The notes under the pieces are model-generated. The model was not told where the DNA came from. It did not search any database and saw only the letters and a list, made by a program, of their open reading frames with translations. This document shows positions 53,193-62,185 of a stretch of 64,000 nucleotides of DNA, piece by piece. Location of the stretch: assembly GCA_035411585.1 (NCBI GenBank), contig DAONTI010000012.1:1-64000 (forward strand). Reading direction: 5' to 3'. Origin of the DNA: MWDV01 sp002070715 (lineage in GTDB: Bacteria > Verrucomicrobiota > Verrucomicrobiia > Limisphaerales > MWDV01). Within the stretch, counting starts at the first letter, position 1; every line of letters begins with the position of its first letter. The translations under genes were made by a program, and so were the position numbers.

Positions 53193-55595
53193 ATGTTACG
53201 TTGTTTTCGTTTGTTGTGCGTTGGTTGGCTGGTCGCGGGACACGGGGCGCTCTTGGCCCAAACCATTCCCGCACAAATTGACACCATCCTGGCCCGCCCG
53301 GCGGTGGCCGAAAATGCCTGGACAATCCTGATCGAGAACGCCGACGGCACCGTCATCCACTACCAACGCAATCCCATCACTGGTTTGGCCCCGGCGTCGA
53401 ACACTAAAATGTTCACCACGGCGGCCGCGTTTGGATTGCTCGGGCCGAATTACGTGTTTCAAACCCGCCTCTACGCGGAAGGCGCCTTCAGCGGCGGCGT
53501 CCTGACCGGCAACCTCAATCTCGTGTCCGAACACGATCCGACTTGGAACACGTCGGTTTTTCCCGGCAACGCCCGTAAACCGCTGGACACCATCGCGGCG
53601 GCATTGAAGGCACGGGGTTTGACCACCGTGACCGGCAATGTTCAGTGTTACGGATTATGTGCCTACGGACTGGGCTCGACCGCCAGTCTCGCGGCCGTCA
53701 ACACGCAGGGCCGCAACGCCACCGCCGCCACCAACTTTGTCGCCGCCTTGCGCGCGCAGGGCATTACGGTTGTCGGGGCGCCCGCCGGGAAGACCGGTTT
53801 TTCGCCGCCCGGCACGTTGCTGCACACTTATTACTCGACCGACAACACCTACGGCGGCAAACCGTTGCGGCTCGAAGTCGCCTGTATTCCGCTCATGAAG
53901 GTCAGCCACAACGTCATGGCCGACGCGTTGTTGCGGCATATTGGCTGGAAACGGACGGGGACGGACACCTACGCCGCGGGGCGCAATCAGGTGCTTCCCT
54001 GGCTACGGCACAGCGCCGGGCTGACCACCAACGGCATTGTGATGAATGACGGGTCCGGGTTGTCGGGAAACAACCGTTTCTCCGCGCGCCTCACGGTGAA
54101 CCTCACACGTTACATGCTGGCGGCCTTTCCCAGTTGGGCGCCCACGCTGCCCATTGGGTGCCAGGACGGCACGATTAGCAGCCGGTTTTGCGGCACGGAC
54201 GCCGCCCGGCAAGTGCATGCCAAAACCGGGTCGCTGAGCATTTCCATCGCTTTGAGCGGTTACTTGGACAACCCGCACGACGGCCAGCGTTATTTGTTTT
54301 CGTTCATTGCCAACAAGGCGGGTGGCATTGACCAAACCGCCACGCGACAGGCAATTGATGATTGCGTGGTTCTGCTGGCCGCCCGCGGGGTGCCGATCAG
54401 CCCGCAACTCTGGTTCGTGCGGAATACCGGCAACGGCCTCACCTTGGCCTGGTCCAACGAAGATTTTGTGCGCACGGGTTATCGGGTTTACGCCAGCGAC
54501 GATGGGGTGACCTTCGGCCCGCCGATCAACCTGGGCGGCCATATGCACACTTTCACCGACCCCAATCTGCCGGTTGGCACAGAGCGATATTACCGGGTTT
54601 CCGTGGTCGGCAGCGGCGGCGAAAGCAAACCGTCGCGCATTTACGGCGCGCGGGTTGGACGCACTCCGTCGCCGGTGTTGGTGGTGGACGGCAACGATCG
54701 TTGGTCGTTCCAGACGAGCGAAAATCCGGCGGGCACAAATCACGGGTTTGCCGCCCTGACGGGTCGCAGCATCAGCGGCCCGGCGTTCGACACCGTCCAC
54801 CACGGCGCGGTGATTTCCGGCGCGGTGCCCTTGAGTCCGCATCCTGCCGTCGTTTGGTTGTTGGGCGAGGAATCCACGGCGGACGAAACCTTCGATGCCG
54901 CGGAACGGACGCTGGTCGCGAATTATCTGAACGCCGGCGGCAACCTGTTTGTTTCCGGCGCGGAAATTGGCTGGCATCTGGACCGCGCCAGCGGCCCGAC
55001 CGCTGCGGAGCGAAATTTCTATCGTACGGTATTGCGTGCCGCCTACGTGGCGGATGACGCCAACACCTATGCCTTCGCGCCAACCGGTGCCGGCATCTTT
55101 GCCGGCAATTCGGCTGGCGGTTTTGACAACGGCACCCGCGGCACTTACGACGTGGATTATCCCGATGTGCTGGCGCCCACGAATGGCAGCATCGCGGCGT
55201 TGACTTACCTCGGCGGGATGGGAGGCATCGCGGCGGTGCAATACGACGGCAACCCGGCCCAGGGCAAAGTGATGAATTGGGGGTTCCCATTTGAAACCAT
55301 CACCAACGTCCCCGTGCGCACCGCTTACATGTCCGATGTGTTGCGCTGGTTTGGGGTGCTCGATCCGCCCCAACTGGAGACGCCCGAACTCCACTCCACC
55401 GCCAATGCCCTCACCCTGAGTTGGACGGCCAGCGCGGGCTTGCGCTATCGCGTGCAGTTCAAAAATTCGGTGACCGACGGCGTCTGGCAAACGCTCGGCG
55501 CGGACGTGGTCGCCACCAACACCCGCGCGTTCAAGACCGATCCCAACGCCCTGACAGCCCCGCAACGTTTTTATCGGGTGTTGCTGCTAGATTGA
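53193..55595 (+). CDS. D-Ala-D-Ala carboxypeptidase/endopeptidase (PBP4, S13) fused to extra extracellular domains
   Basis: ATG 53193 is preferred over the GTG one codon earlier. The 800-residue protein has a signal peptide (LRCFRLLCVGWLVAGHGALL). The S13 catalytic triad is readable: SxxK in APASNTKMFTTAAA, SxN in KVSHNVMADALL, and KTG in HAKTGSLSISIA. About residues 25-410 form this domain, shorter than E. coli PBP4. A fibronectin type III-like segment (LWFVRNTGNGLTLAWSNEDF, YRVYASDD) follows. Then comes a domain with ERTLVANYLNAGGNLFVSGA and GGIAAVQYDGN, as seen in some extracellular lyases. The tail ends QRFYRVLLLD. The fusion suggests a peptidoglycan enzyme with added binding or sorting domains. 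The gene is flanked by leuS (divergent) and msrB (convergent). Confidence 0.85.
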   Translation: MLRCFRLLCVGWLVAGHGALLAQTIPAQIDTILARPAVAENAWTILIENADGTVIHYQRNPITGLAPASNTKMFTTAAAFGLLGPNYVFQTRLYAEGAFSGGVLTGNLNLVSEHDPTWNTSVFPGNARKPLDTIAAALKARGLTTVTGNVQCYGLCAYGLGSTASLAAVNTQGRNATAATNFVAALRAQGITVVGAPAGKTGFSPPGTLLHTYYSTDNTYGGKPLRLEVACIPLMKVSHNVMADALLRHIGWKRTGTDTYAAGRNQVLPWLRHSAGLTTNGIVMNDGSGLSGNNRFSARLTVNLTRYMLAAFPSWAPTLPIGCQDGTISSRFCGTDAARQVHAKTGSLSISIALSGYLDNPHDGQRYLFSFIANKAGGIDQTATRQAIDDCVVLLAARGVPISPQLWFVRNTGNGLTLAWSNEDFVRTGYRVYASDDGVTFGPPINLGGHMHTFTDPNLPVGTERYYRVSVVGSGGESKPSRIYGARVGRTPSPVLVVDGNDRWSFQTSENPAGTNHGFAALTGRSISGPAFDTVHHGAVISGAVPLSPHPAVVWLLGEESTADETFDAAERTLVANYLNAGGNLFVSGAEIGWHLDRASGPTAAERNFYRTVLRAAYVADDANTYAFAPTGAGIFAGNSAGGFDNGTRGTYDVDYPDVLAPTNGSIAALTYLGGMGGIAAVQYDGNPAQGKVMNWGFPFETITNVPVRTAYMSDVLRWFGVLDPPQLETPELHSTANALTLSWTASAGLRYRVQFKNSVTDGVWQTLGADVVATNTRAFKTDPNALTAPQRFYRVLLLD

Positions 55596-55628
55596 GTTGA
55601 GGACGGATGCCGGGGCCCGGCCCGGGGT

Positions 55629-56168
55629 TCAGGGTTTTTTGGTAAATTTCAGGGCGGCGGAATTGATGCAGTAACGGAGCCCGGTCGGTTGGGGACCGTC
55701 CTCAAACACATGCCCCAAGTGCCCGCCGCAACGGGCGCAAAGCACCTCGATGCGCATCATGCCGTGGCTGTGATCGGGTGCTTCGGCAACCGCGTTCGTA
55801 GTCGCCGGCGCAAAAAAACTGGGCCAGCCGCATCCGGAATCGAACTTGGCCGACGACCCAAACAATCGCGCGCCACAACCCGCGCAATGGTAGTCGCCCG
55901 CCTCCTGATGATTCCAATACTGACCCGTAAAGGCCCGTTCGGTTCCTTTTTCGCGCAGGACACGGTATTGCTCCGCCGTGAGCTGTTCCCGCCATTCCTG
56001 GTCCGTTTTAACTATTTGCGGTGCCATCGTGTTCACGGAGGCCGGCCGGGGACGCGGATGCCGATGGGCAACGCTTTTCACGGGAATTCGTGAAGCGGCC
56101 ATCAGCACCATCAACATGGCGCCGCCGACAACAAACGCGCCCTTCCGCCATCCACCATCCAGCTTCAC
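55629..56168 (-). CDS. msrB: peptide-methionine (R)-S-oxide reductase MsrB, membrane-anchored or exported
   Basis: The 179-residue protein begins with a hydrophobic segment (KGAFVVGGAMLMVLMAA), consistent with export or anchoring. From about residue 50 comes a complete MsrB domain. It has the zinc Cys pairs in CAGC and CARC, the conserved GCGWPSFFAPA, and the catalytic Cys in LRYCINSAALKF. The enzyme reduces methionine-R-sulfoxide in proteins. With the N-terminal segment it probably protects envelope proteins. The gene is 46 bp from carB on the same strand and converges with the PBP4-like gene. Confidence 0.94.
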   Translation of the reverse strand: MKLDGGWRKGAFVVGGAMLMVLMAASRIPVKSVAHRHPRPRPASVNTMAPQIVKTDQEWREQLTAEQYRVLREKGTERAFTGQYWNHQEAGDYHCAGCGARLFGSSAKFDSGCGWPSFFAPATTNAVAEAPDHSHGMMRIEVLCARCGGHLGHVFEDGPQPTGLRYCINSAALKFTKKP

Positions 56169-56214
56169 GCGGGCAAATTGATTCCGCCCGCGCGCAAAGT
56201 CAAACCGGGGCGTG

Positions 56215-59200
56215 TCAGCCGATGTCCCGGTGGTAGGCTTGCAGGGCTTTGACCGCGGCTTTGCCGGCGCGACATTCCGCGATGCCTTGCGCCGAGGCGC
56301 GCGCCGCCGCCGTGGTGGTCAGGTAGGGCACTTTGTATTTGATCGCGGCTTTCCGGATATAGGCGTCGTCCTGCGCGCTCATCTTGCCCGCCGGCGTGTT
56401 GATGATCAGGTCAATCTCGCGGCTTTTGATTTCGTCGGCGATGTTGGGGCGCTGGTGCTCGTGAATTTTGTAGCTGAGTTCCACCTTCACGCCGTGGTCG
56501 CCCAAGAATTTGTGGGTGCCGCTGGTGGCCTTGATGCGGAAGCCCAGTTTTTGAAATTCACGCGCGGGATCGAGGATGGCGGGTTTATCCTTATCGGTCA
56601 CCGAGATGAACACCGTGCCTTTTTGCGGCAGAGCCGACAGTGCGGCTTCCTGCGATTTGAAGTAGGCCAGTCCAAAACTTGGCGCCATGCCCAGCACTTC
56701 GCCGGTGGACCGCATTTCCGGGCCCAGCACCGGGTCCACTTCAGGGAACATGTTAAAGGGCAGCACGACTTCTTTCACGCCGAGATGCGGAATCTTTTTC
56801 TGCCGCAACTGCAGGTCTTTCAGCCGCGTGCCGAGCATGAGTTGCGTGGCAATCCGGGCCATCGGCACGTTGCAAACCTTGCTCACGAGCGGCACCGTGC
56901 GCGAGGCGCGCGGGTTCGCTTCCAGCACATACACCTTGTCCTGGCAGATGGCGTATTGAATGTTCATCACGCCACACACCTGCAATTCGCGGCCGATGCG
57001 CTGGGTGTAATCTTCGATGGTTTTGAGGTGTTTCTCGGAGAGCGTCACGGGCGGAATGGCGCAGGCGGAATCGCCCGAGTGAATACCGGCCTGTTCGATA
57101 TGTTCCATCACCGCCGGCACAAAGGCGTCCGTGCCATCCGCCAGCGCATCCGCTTCCGCCTCGACCGCGTTGTCGAGAAACCGGTCAATAAGAATCGGGC
57201 GATCGGGCGATAAATCCACCGCTTTGTTGACGTATTCCTTCAACATCTCCTCGTCGTGAACCACCTCCATGCCGCGGCCCCCCAGGACAAACGAGGGCCG
57301 GACCATGACCGGATATCCGATGCGCGCCGCCACCTGCGCGGCTTCGGTAAAACTGCTGGCCATGCCGGCTTCGGGCATGGGAATACCCATCCGCTCCATC
57401 ATCAACCGGAAACGGTCGCGATCCTCGGCCAGATCAATCACGTCGGGCGTGGTTCCAAGCACCCGGACGCCGGCGGCCTCCAGTTCCTGGGCGATGTTGA
57501 GCGGCGTTTGCCCGCCGAACTGCACCACCACCCCCTCGGGTTTTTCCTTCTCGTAAATCGCCAGCACGTCCTCAACCGTCAGCGGCTCGAAATACAGTTT
57601 GTCGGAGGTATCGTAATCGGTGGAAACCGTCTCCGGGTTGCAGTTGACCATGATGGTTTCGTACCCGGCATCGCGCAGGGCAAACGCGGCGTGCACACAG
57701 CAGTAATCGAATTCGATCCCCTGCCCGATGCGATTGGGGCCGCCGCCCAGCACCATGACTTTTTTGCGGGCACTGACCGCCGCCCGGTCTGGCTGATGGT
57801 AGGTCGAGTAATAATAAGCGGCGTTTTCCACCCCGCTCACCGGGAGCGCATCCCACGCCGCCACCACGCCCAGTCGCTGGCGGTGGGCGCGGATTTGCGC
57901 CTCGGGCACCCCCAGGATTTTGGCCAGGTATTTGTCGGCGAACCCGTCCTTCTTCGCTTGGATGAGCAGTTCGTCCGGCAGCGGTTGGCCTTTGAATTTG
58001 AGGATCGTTTCCTCCAATTCCACCAGCTCTTTCATCTGCTGGATGAACCACGGTTTGATCGCGGTTTTGGCGTGCAGTTCCTCCACCGTGGCGCCTTTGC
58101 GCAGCGCCTCGTACATGATCCATTGCCGTTCGCTGGACGGCTCGTTGAGCAGCGTCATCAATTCGGCGAGCGGACGCTGGTGAAAATCCCGGGCAAACCC
58201 CAGTCCGTGCCGGCCGTTTTCCAGCGAGCGGATCGCCTTTTGAAACGCTTCCTTGTAGGTCTTGCCGATGCTCATCACCTCGCCCACCGCGCGCATCTGC
58301 GTGCCCAGCCGGTCCTGGGACCCGCGGAATTTTTCAAAGGCCCACCGCGGGAATTTCGCCACCACACAATCCGTGGGCGGGGTGTATTTTTCGAGGGTGC
58401 CCGCGCGCCAATAGGGCAGTTCATCCAACGTCAACCCCGCCGCGAGCTTGGCCGAGACGAGGGCAATCGGAAACCCGGTCGCCTTCGACGCCAGAGCCGA
58501 GGAGCGGGACGTGCGCGGATTGATTTCGATGATGACCACGCGTCCGGTCTTGGGATCGTGCGCGAACTGGGCGTTGGTCCCGCCAATGACGCCAATGGCC
58601 TCGACGATGCGGTAGGCGTAATCACGCAACTTCGCCTGCAGCTTCGGATCAATCGTCAACATCGGGGCGACACAATAAGAATCCCCGGTATGCACGCCCA
58701 TCGGATCCACGTTTTCGATGAAGCAAACCGTGACCATCTGGTTTTTCGCGTCGCGAACCACCTCCAGTTCCAGCTCTTCCCAACCCACCACCGATTCCTC
58801 GACCAACACCTGTCCCACCATGCTGGCGGCCAGCCCGCGGCTGACCACGAGCCGCAGTTCCTCGATGTTATAGACCAATCCGCCGCCCGTGCCGCCCATG
58901 GTGTAAGCCGGACGAATGACCACCGGATAGCCCAGTCCCGCCGCCACCTTCTCCGCTTCCTCGACGGTGAACGCCGGCGCGCTTTTCGGCAGGTCAATGC
59001 CCAGGCGTTTCATGGTTTCCTTGAAAATGATGCGGTCCTCCCCACGTTCAATGGCGTCCGGGTCCACACCAATGATGCGCACGCCAAAACGGGACAGCAC
59101 CCCGGCCTTGGCCAGTTGCAGGGAAAGATTCAGGCCGGTTTGCCCGCCGAGATTCGGCAGCAACGCATCCGGACGCTCCTGCTCAATGATCTCGGTCAGC

Positions 59201-59418
59201 GCCGGCACCGTGAGGGGTTCGATGTAGGTCACGTCCGCCATCCCGGGATCGGTCATGATGGTGGCGGGATTCGAATTCACGAGCACGATTTGATACCCGA
59301 GGGCGCGCAGCGCCTTGCACGCCTGCGTGCCGGAATAATCGAATTCACAAGCCTGCCCAATGATGATGGGCCCCGAGCCGATGATGAGCACTTTCTTGAT
59401 GTCGTCGCGTCGTGGCAT
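56215..59418 (-). CDS. carB: carbamoyl-phosphate synthase large subunit
   Basis: The start at 59418 gives MPRRDDIKKVLIIGSGPIII and a 1067-residue protein, the normal CarB length. Two homologous ATP-grasp halves are present (VIRPAYTMGGTGGGLVYNIE; VMVRPSFVLGGRGMEVVHDE). Repeated NRIGQGIEFDYCCVHAAFAL/GQACEFDYSGTQACKALRAL and NPRTSRSSALASKATGFPIA elements follow. The C-terminal MGS-like allosteric domain reads VFISVTDKDKPAILDPAREF ... IINTPAG. It makes carbamoyl phosphate for arginine and pyrimidine synthesis with CarA, which is not in this window. The gene is divergent from plsY. Confidence 0.97.
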   Translation of the reverse strand: MPRRDDIKKVLIIGSGPIIIGQACEFDYSGTQACKALRALGYQIVLVNSNPATIMTDPGMADVTYIEPLTVPALTEIIEQERPDALLPNLGGQTGLNLSLQLAKAGVLSRFGVRIIGVDPDAIERGEDRIIFKETMKRLGIDLPKSAPAFTVEEAEKVAAGLGYPVVIRPAYTMGGTGGGLVYNIEELRLVVSRGLAASMVGQVLVEESVVGWEELELEVVRDAKNQMVTVCFIENVDPMGVHTGDSYCVAPMLTIDPKLQAKLRDYAYRIVEAIGVIGGTNAQFAHDPKTGRVVIIEINPRTSRSSALASKATGFPIALVSAKLAAGLTLDELPYWRAGTLEKYTPPTDCVVAKFPRWAFEKFRGSQDRLGTQMRAVGEVMSIGKTYKEAFQKAIRSLENGRHGLGFARDFHQRPLAELMTLLNEPSSERQWIMYEALRKGATVEELHAKTAIKPWFIQQMKELVELEETILKFKGQPLPDELLIQAKKDGFADKYLAKILGVPEAQIRAHRQRLGVVAAWDALPVSGVENAAYYYSTYHQPDRAAVSARKKVMVLGGGPNRIGQGIEFDYCCVHAAFALRDAGYETIMVNCNPETVSTDYDTSDKLYFEPLTVEDVLAIYEKEKPEGVVVQFGGQTPLNIAQELEAAGVRVLGTTPDVIDLAEDRDRFRLMMERMGIPMPEAGMASSFTEAAQVAARIGYPVMVRPSFVLGGRGMEVVHDEEMLKEYVNKAVDLSPDRPILIDRFLDNAVEAEADALADGTDAFVPAVMEHIEQAGIHSGDSACAIPPVTLSEKHLKTIEDYTQRIGRELQVCGVMNIQYAICQDKVYVLEANPRASRTVPLVSKVCNVPMARIATQLMLGTRLKDLQLRQKKIPHLGVKEVVLPFNMFPEVDPVLGPEMRSTGEVLGMAPSFGLAYFKSQEAALSALPQKGTVFISVTDKDKPAILDPAREFQKLGFRIKATSGTHKFLGDHGVKVELSYKIHEHQRPNIADEIKSREIDLIINTPAGKMSAQDDAYIRKAAIKYKVPYLTTTAAARASAQGIAECRAGKAAVKALQAYHRDIG

Positions 59419-59718
59419 GAAATGGTTTTTTGATAGCGTCGTCTGAACAATGTCCGGCCCGGGCCCACCGGCACTCCGAGCGCCGGTTGTGATACGCGGG
59501 CCCGCCACTTGAATCAACCAAAAAGCCCCAACCACGGTTACCGACCACGCCCTTGCGCTCAATCCGAGGCGCGATTCGCGGGTTTGCTTTCCCCTAGTTC
59601 TGGCGGAGAACGCCCGCCATCGAAAATTTTTCGATTCACACGCCGGCGAAAAACCCGTTACAGTAGCGGCGTCGCTGCATCGCAATCATGAACAAAAGAC
59701 TTGGGTAACTGGCTGACT
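59419..59718. other. divergent intergenic region carB/plsY
   Basis: Three hundred bases with no gene. They should hold the carB and plsY promoters. The stretch around 59610-59660 is AT-rich (CGAAAATTTTTCG is a perfect 13-base palindrome around an A/T core), but no clear box pair was assigned. No arginine or pyrimidine operator was recognised. Confidence 0.45.
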
Positions 59719-60366
59719 ATGTCGTGGCTCGAACAACTGCTCAGGCCGCCGGCAAACTGGGATCAAGCTTTCCTTGTTGCCTTGGGTTGTTACGCGCTGG
59801 GATGCGTGACGGGCGGTTATTACCTCGTCCGCTGGCGGCGGGGCAAGGACATGCGCCAGCTGGGCAGCGGCAGTGTGGGCGCGCGCAACGTCAGCACGAT
59901 CATGGGCGCGCCCGGGTTTCTGGCCACACTCATTTTCGATATTGTCAAGGGATGCCTCGCGGTCTGGGGAGTGCGGGCATACAGCGGGGACGAGCGTTTG
60001 GTGGCATTGGCGTTGATCGGCGTGGTGGTGGGCCACATCTGGCCCGTGCAGTTGGGTTTTCGCGGCGGCAAGGGGGTGGCCACGTCGCTGGGCGGATTGT
60101 TGATTTATGATTGGCGGCTGGTGATCGCCTATGGCGTGCTGTTTCTGGTGCCGTTTTTGTTCCTGCGCAAAACCGTTTTGCCCGGGCTGATCGCCTACGC
60201 CCTGCTGCCGCTGGCGGGTCTGCTGCTGCAACCGGATCCCTTGGCGGGCGTGACGGTGGCGGTGCCGGCCGCCCTGGTTTTGATCGCTCATCGCCGGAAT
60301 TTCGTGGAAGAATACGCGGCGTTGACCGCCCGCACCGGCACGTCCTCCAAACCTGATGAATCCTGA
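59719..60366 (+). CDS. plsY: glycerol-3-phosphate acyltransferase PlsY
   Basis: The ATG at 59719 gives 215 residues; a TTG six codons upstream is a less likely start. Five to six membrane helices and the three PlsY motifs are visible. Motif 1 is GSGSVGARNVSTIMG, a G-S-x-N/GARN variant with S-x-GARN. Motif 2 is GVVVGHIWPVQLGFRGGKGVAT, and motif 3 includes HRRNFVEEYAAL. The enzyme uses acyl phosphate to acylate sn-glycerol-3-phosphate, the first step of phospholipid synthesis. Its stop is 3 bp from the start of the fusion gene downstream, so the two are translated together. Confidence 0.9.
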   Translation: MSWLEQLLRPPANWDQAFLVALGCYALGCVTGGYYLVRWRRGKDMRQLGSGSVGARNVSTIMGAPGFLATLIFDIVKGCLAVWGVRAYSGDERLVALALIGVVVGHIWPVQLGFRGGKGVATSLGGLLIYDWRLVIAYGVLFLVPFLFLRKTVLPGLIAYALLPLAGLLLQPDPLAGVTVAVPAALVLIAHRRNFVEEYAALTARTGTSSKPDES

Positions 60367-60369
60367 CTT

Positions 60370-62019
60370 ATGCGCGACGAAACTGCTCTGGTATTCAAAT
60401 TTGCGTCCGAAGACTGGGAATTCGAGGCGATTCACCGGCTCAACTACCAGACCTTCGTGGAGGAAATCCCCCAACACCAACGCTCGCCCACGCACCGGTT
60501 GGTGGACAAGTTCCATGCGGAAAACACCTATCTGATCTGCTGTAACGGACGGCAACTGGTCGGCATGCTGGCGGTGCGGGGACAACGGCCGTTCTCACTG
60601 GATCAAAAACTACCCGACTTGGACACCTATCTTCCAGCCAACCGCACCGTTTGCGAAATCCGGTTGCTCGCCATTGATCGGAAATATCGGGGCGCGCGGG
60701 GCGGGCAGGTGCTGGCGGGCATTCTCGCCCTGCTCTGGCAGCACGGGGTCGAGAAAGGATACGATCTCGCCATCATTTCGGGCACCACCCGGCAATTGAA
60801 ATTGTATCAACATCTCGGGTTCGTGCCGTTTGGCCCGGTCGTCGGCACGGGCGAGGCGCAGTTCCAACCGATGTATGTGACGCTGGAAACGTTCGAAGTC
60901 ACCGCCCGCGAGTTCCTGCGCAATTCGCCGGCCCGCTCGTTTCAACCGTCCGCAGTCAATTTCATGCCCGGTCCGGTAGCGATCCGCCGCGAAGTGCGGC
61001 GCGCCTTTGAACAGGCGGCGGAATCGCATCGGGGCGACGTCTTTATGGATGATTTCCAAGCCGTGCGCCGCCAGCTCTGCGAACTGGTCAACGCGCGGTA
61101 CTGCCAGATCATGGTCGGCTCCGGCACGCTCGCTAACGATGCAATCGGCGCGCAGCTTACGCGGGAATCCGGGCGCGGTTTGGTTTTGAGCAACGGCGAA
61201 TTCGGCGCCCGCCTGGCGGATCAAGCGCGGCGCCAGCAACTGGACTTCGAAACCCTCGAACGGCCTTGGGGCGAAGCGTTCGATTGGACTGCGGTGCGCG
61301 CGCGCCTCAAAAGCCGTCCCGATTTCCGCTGGCTGTGGACCACGCATTGCGAGACTTCCACCGGAGTGGTCAATGACCTGGCCACGCTGCGCGCCCTGGC
61401 GCGGGAATTCGATTTGAAGTTGTGCCTCGATTGCATCAGTTCCCTCGGCGCGATTCCGATAGATCTGACCGGGGTATTTCTGGCCAGCGGCGCCAGTGGT
61501 AAAGGCTTGCGCGCCTACCCAGGACTGTCCCTGGTCTTTCATCACCATGAGATTCAACCCGCGCCCGACCGGCTGCCACGGTATCTGGATCTGGGTTATT
61601 ACACCGCCCAAAACGGCGTGCCGTTTACGTTTTCCTCGAATCTGCTGCACGCCCTGCACGCAGCCGTCAAGCATGTGGATTGGGAAAAACGTTTTGCCGG
61701 CTTGACGGCCTTGGGCAGCGAATTACGCCGCCTTTTACAGGAAGCCGGATTTACCCTGATCGCTGACGACCTGCCCCACTCGCCGGCGGTGGTAACCATC
61801 GCGCTTCCGGAAACGCTGAACTCCGTCACCGTTGGCCGGCAGATGCAGGAATCGGGGTTTTTATTGAGTTTCAACAGCGAATATCTCCGGCGACGCAACT
61901 GGATACAGGTATGTCTCCTCGGCGAATGTGCCCGCGACAAGGTGTTATCCTTGGTCAAGGTGCTGCGGCGCGTTTGTCCCCAAAGCCTTCCGGAAAACCT
62001 GGCGGCGCCCCGCCATTAA
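60370..62019 (+). CDS. GNAT-like acyltransferase fused to class V aminotransferase
   Basis: The 549-residue protein has two parts. Residues 1-180 form a GNAT-type acyltransferase. FASEDWEFEAIHRLNYQTFV is the opening, RTVCEIRLLAIDRKYRGARG the CoA/acyl-binding strand and loop, and ISGTTRQLKLYQHLGFVPFG the final helix. Its opening resembles FeeM and PEP-CTERM-associated acyltransferases. From residue 190 comes a class V PLP aminotransferase. NFMPGPVAIRREVRRAFEQA, MVGSGTLANDAIGAQLT, LCLDCISSLGAIPIDLT and GASGKGLRAYPGLSLVFHHH are visible. The Lys of the last segment should bind PLP. Such a fusion could make an N-acylated amino acid or amine. Partner genes beyond plsY are absent. The product is unknown. 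Confidence 0.8.
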   Translation: MRDETALVFKFASEDWEFEAIHRLNYQTFVEEIPQHQRSPTHRLVDKFHAENTYLICCNGRQLVGMLAVRGQRPFSLDQKLPDLDTYLPANRTVCEIRLLAIDRKYRGARGGQVLAGILALLWQHGVEKGYDLAIISGTTRQLKLYQHLGFVPFGPVVGTGEAQFQPMYVTLETFEVTAREFLRNSPARSFQPSAVNFMPGPVAIRREVRRAFEQAAESHRGDVFMDDFQAVRRQLCELVNARYCQIMVGSGTLANDAIGAQLTRESGRGLVLSNGEFGARLADQARRQQLDFETLERPWGEAFDWTAVRARLKSRPDFRWLWTTHCETSTGVVNDLATLRALAREFDLKLCLDCISSLGAIPIDLTGVFLASGASGKGLRAYPGLSLVFHHHEIQPAPDRLPRYLDLGYYTAQNGVPFTFSSNLLHALHAAVKHVDWEKRFAGLTALGSELRRLLQEAGFTLIADDLPHSPAVVTIALPETLNSVTVGRQMQESGFLLSFNSEYLRRRNWIQVCLLGECARDKVLSLVKVLRRVCPQSLPENLAAPRH

Positions 62020-62185
62020 CCGGCTCCCCGGCAACCGGAGCGTAGCCTTTCCTGCGATGGTTTTCGGGAAAGCGTAATCGTTGGCTGATGCTGCTCCCAC
62101 GACGGAAGCCCAGCCCGGCAACCACAGCGGGAGTTTGTTCGGCTGAGGGGCGACCCGCAGATCACGATGTGCCGAAGGCCGCAGC

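Noticed and set aside
57256..59433. Plus-strand open frame of 725 codons opposite carB.
   Set aside because: It is the shadow of a perfectly conserved carB. Its composition (many His, Arg and Gly) is typical of antisense translation of GC-rich genes.
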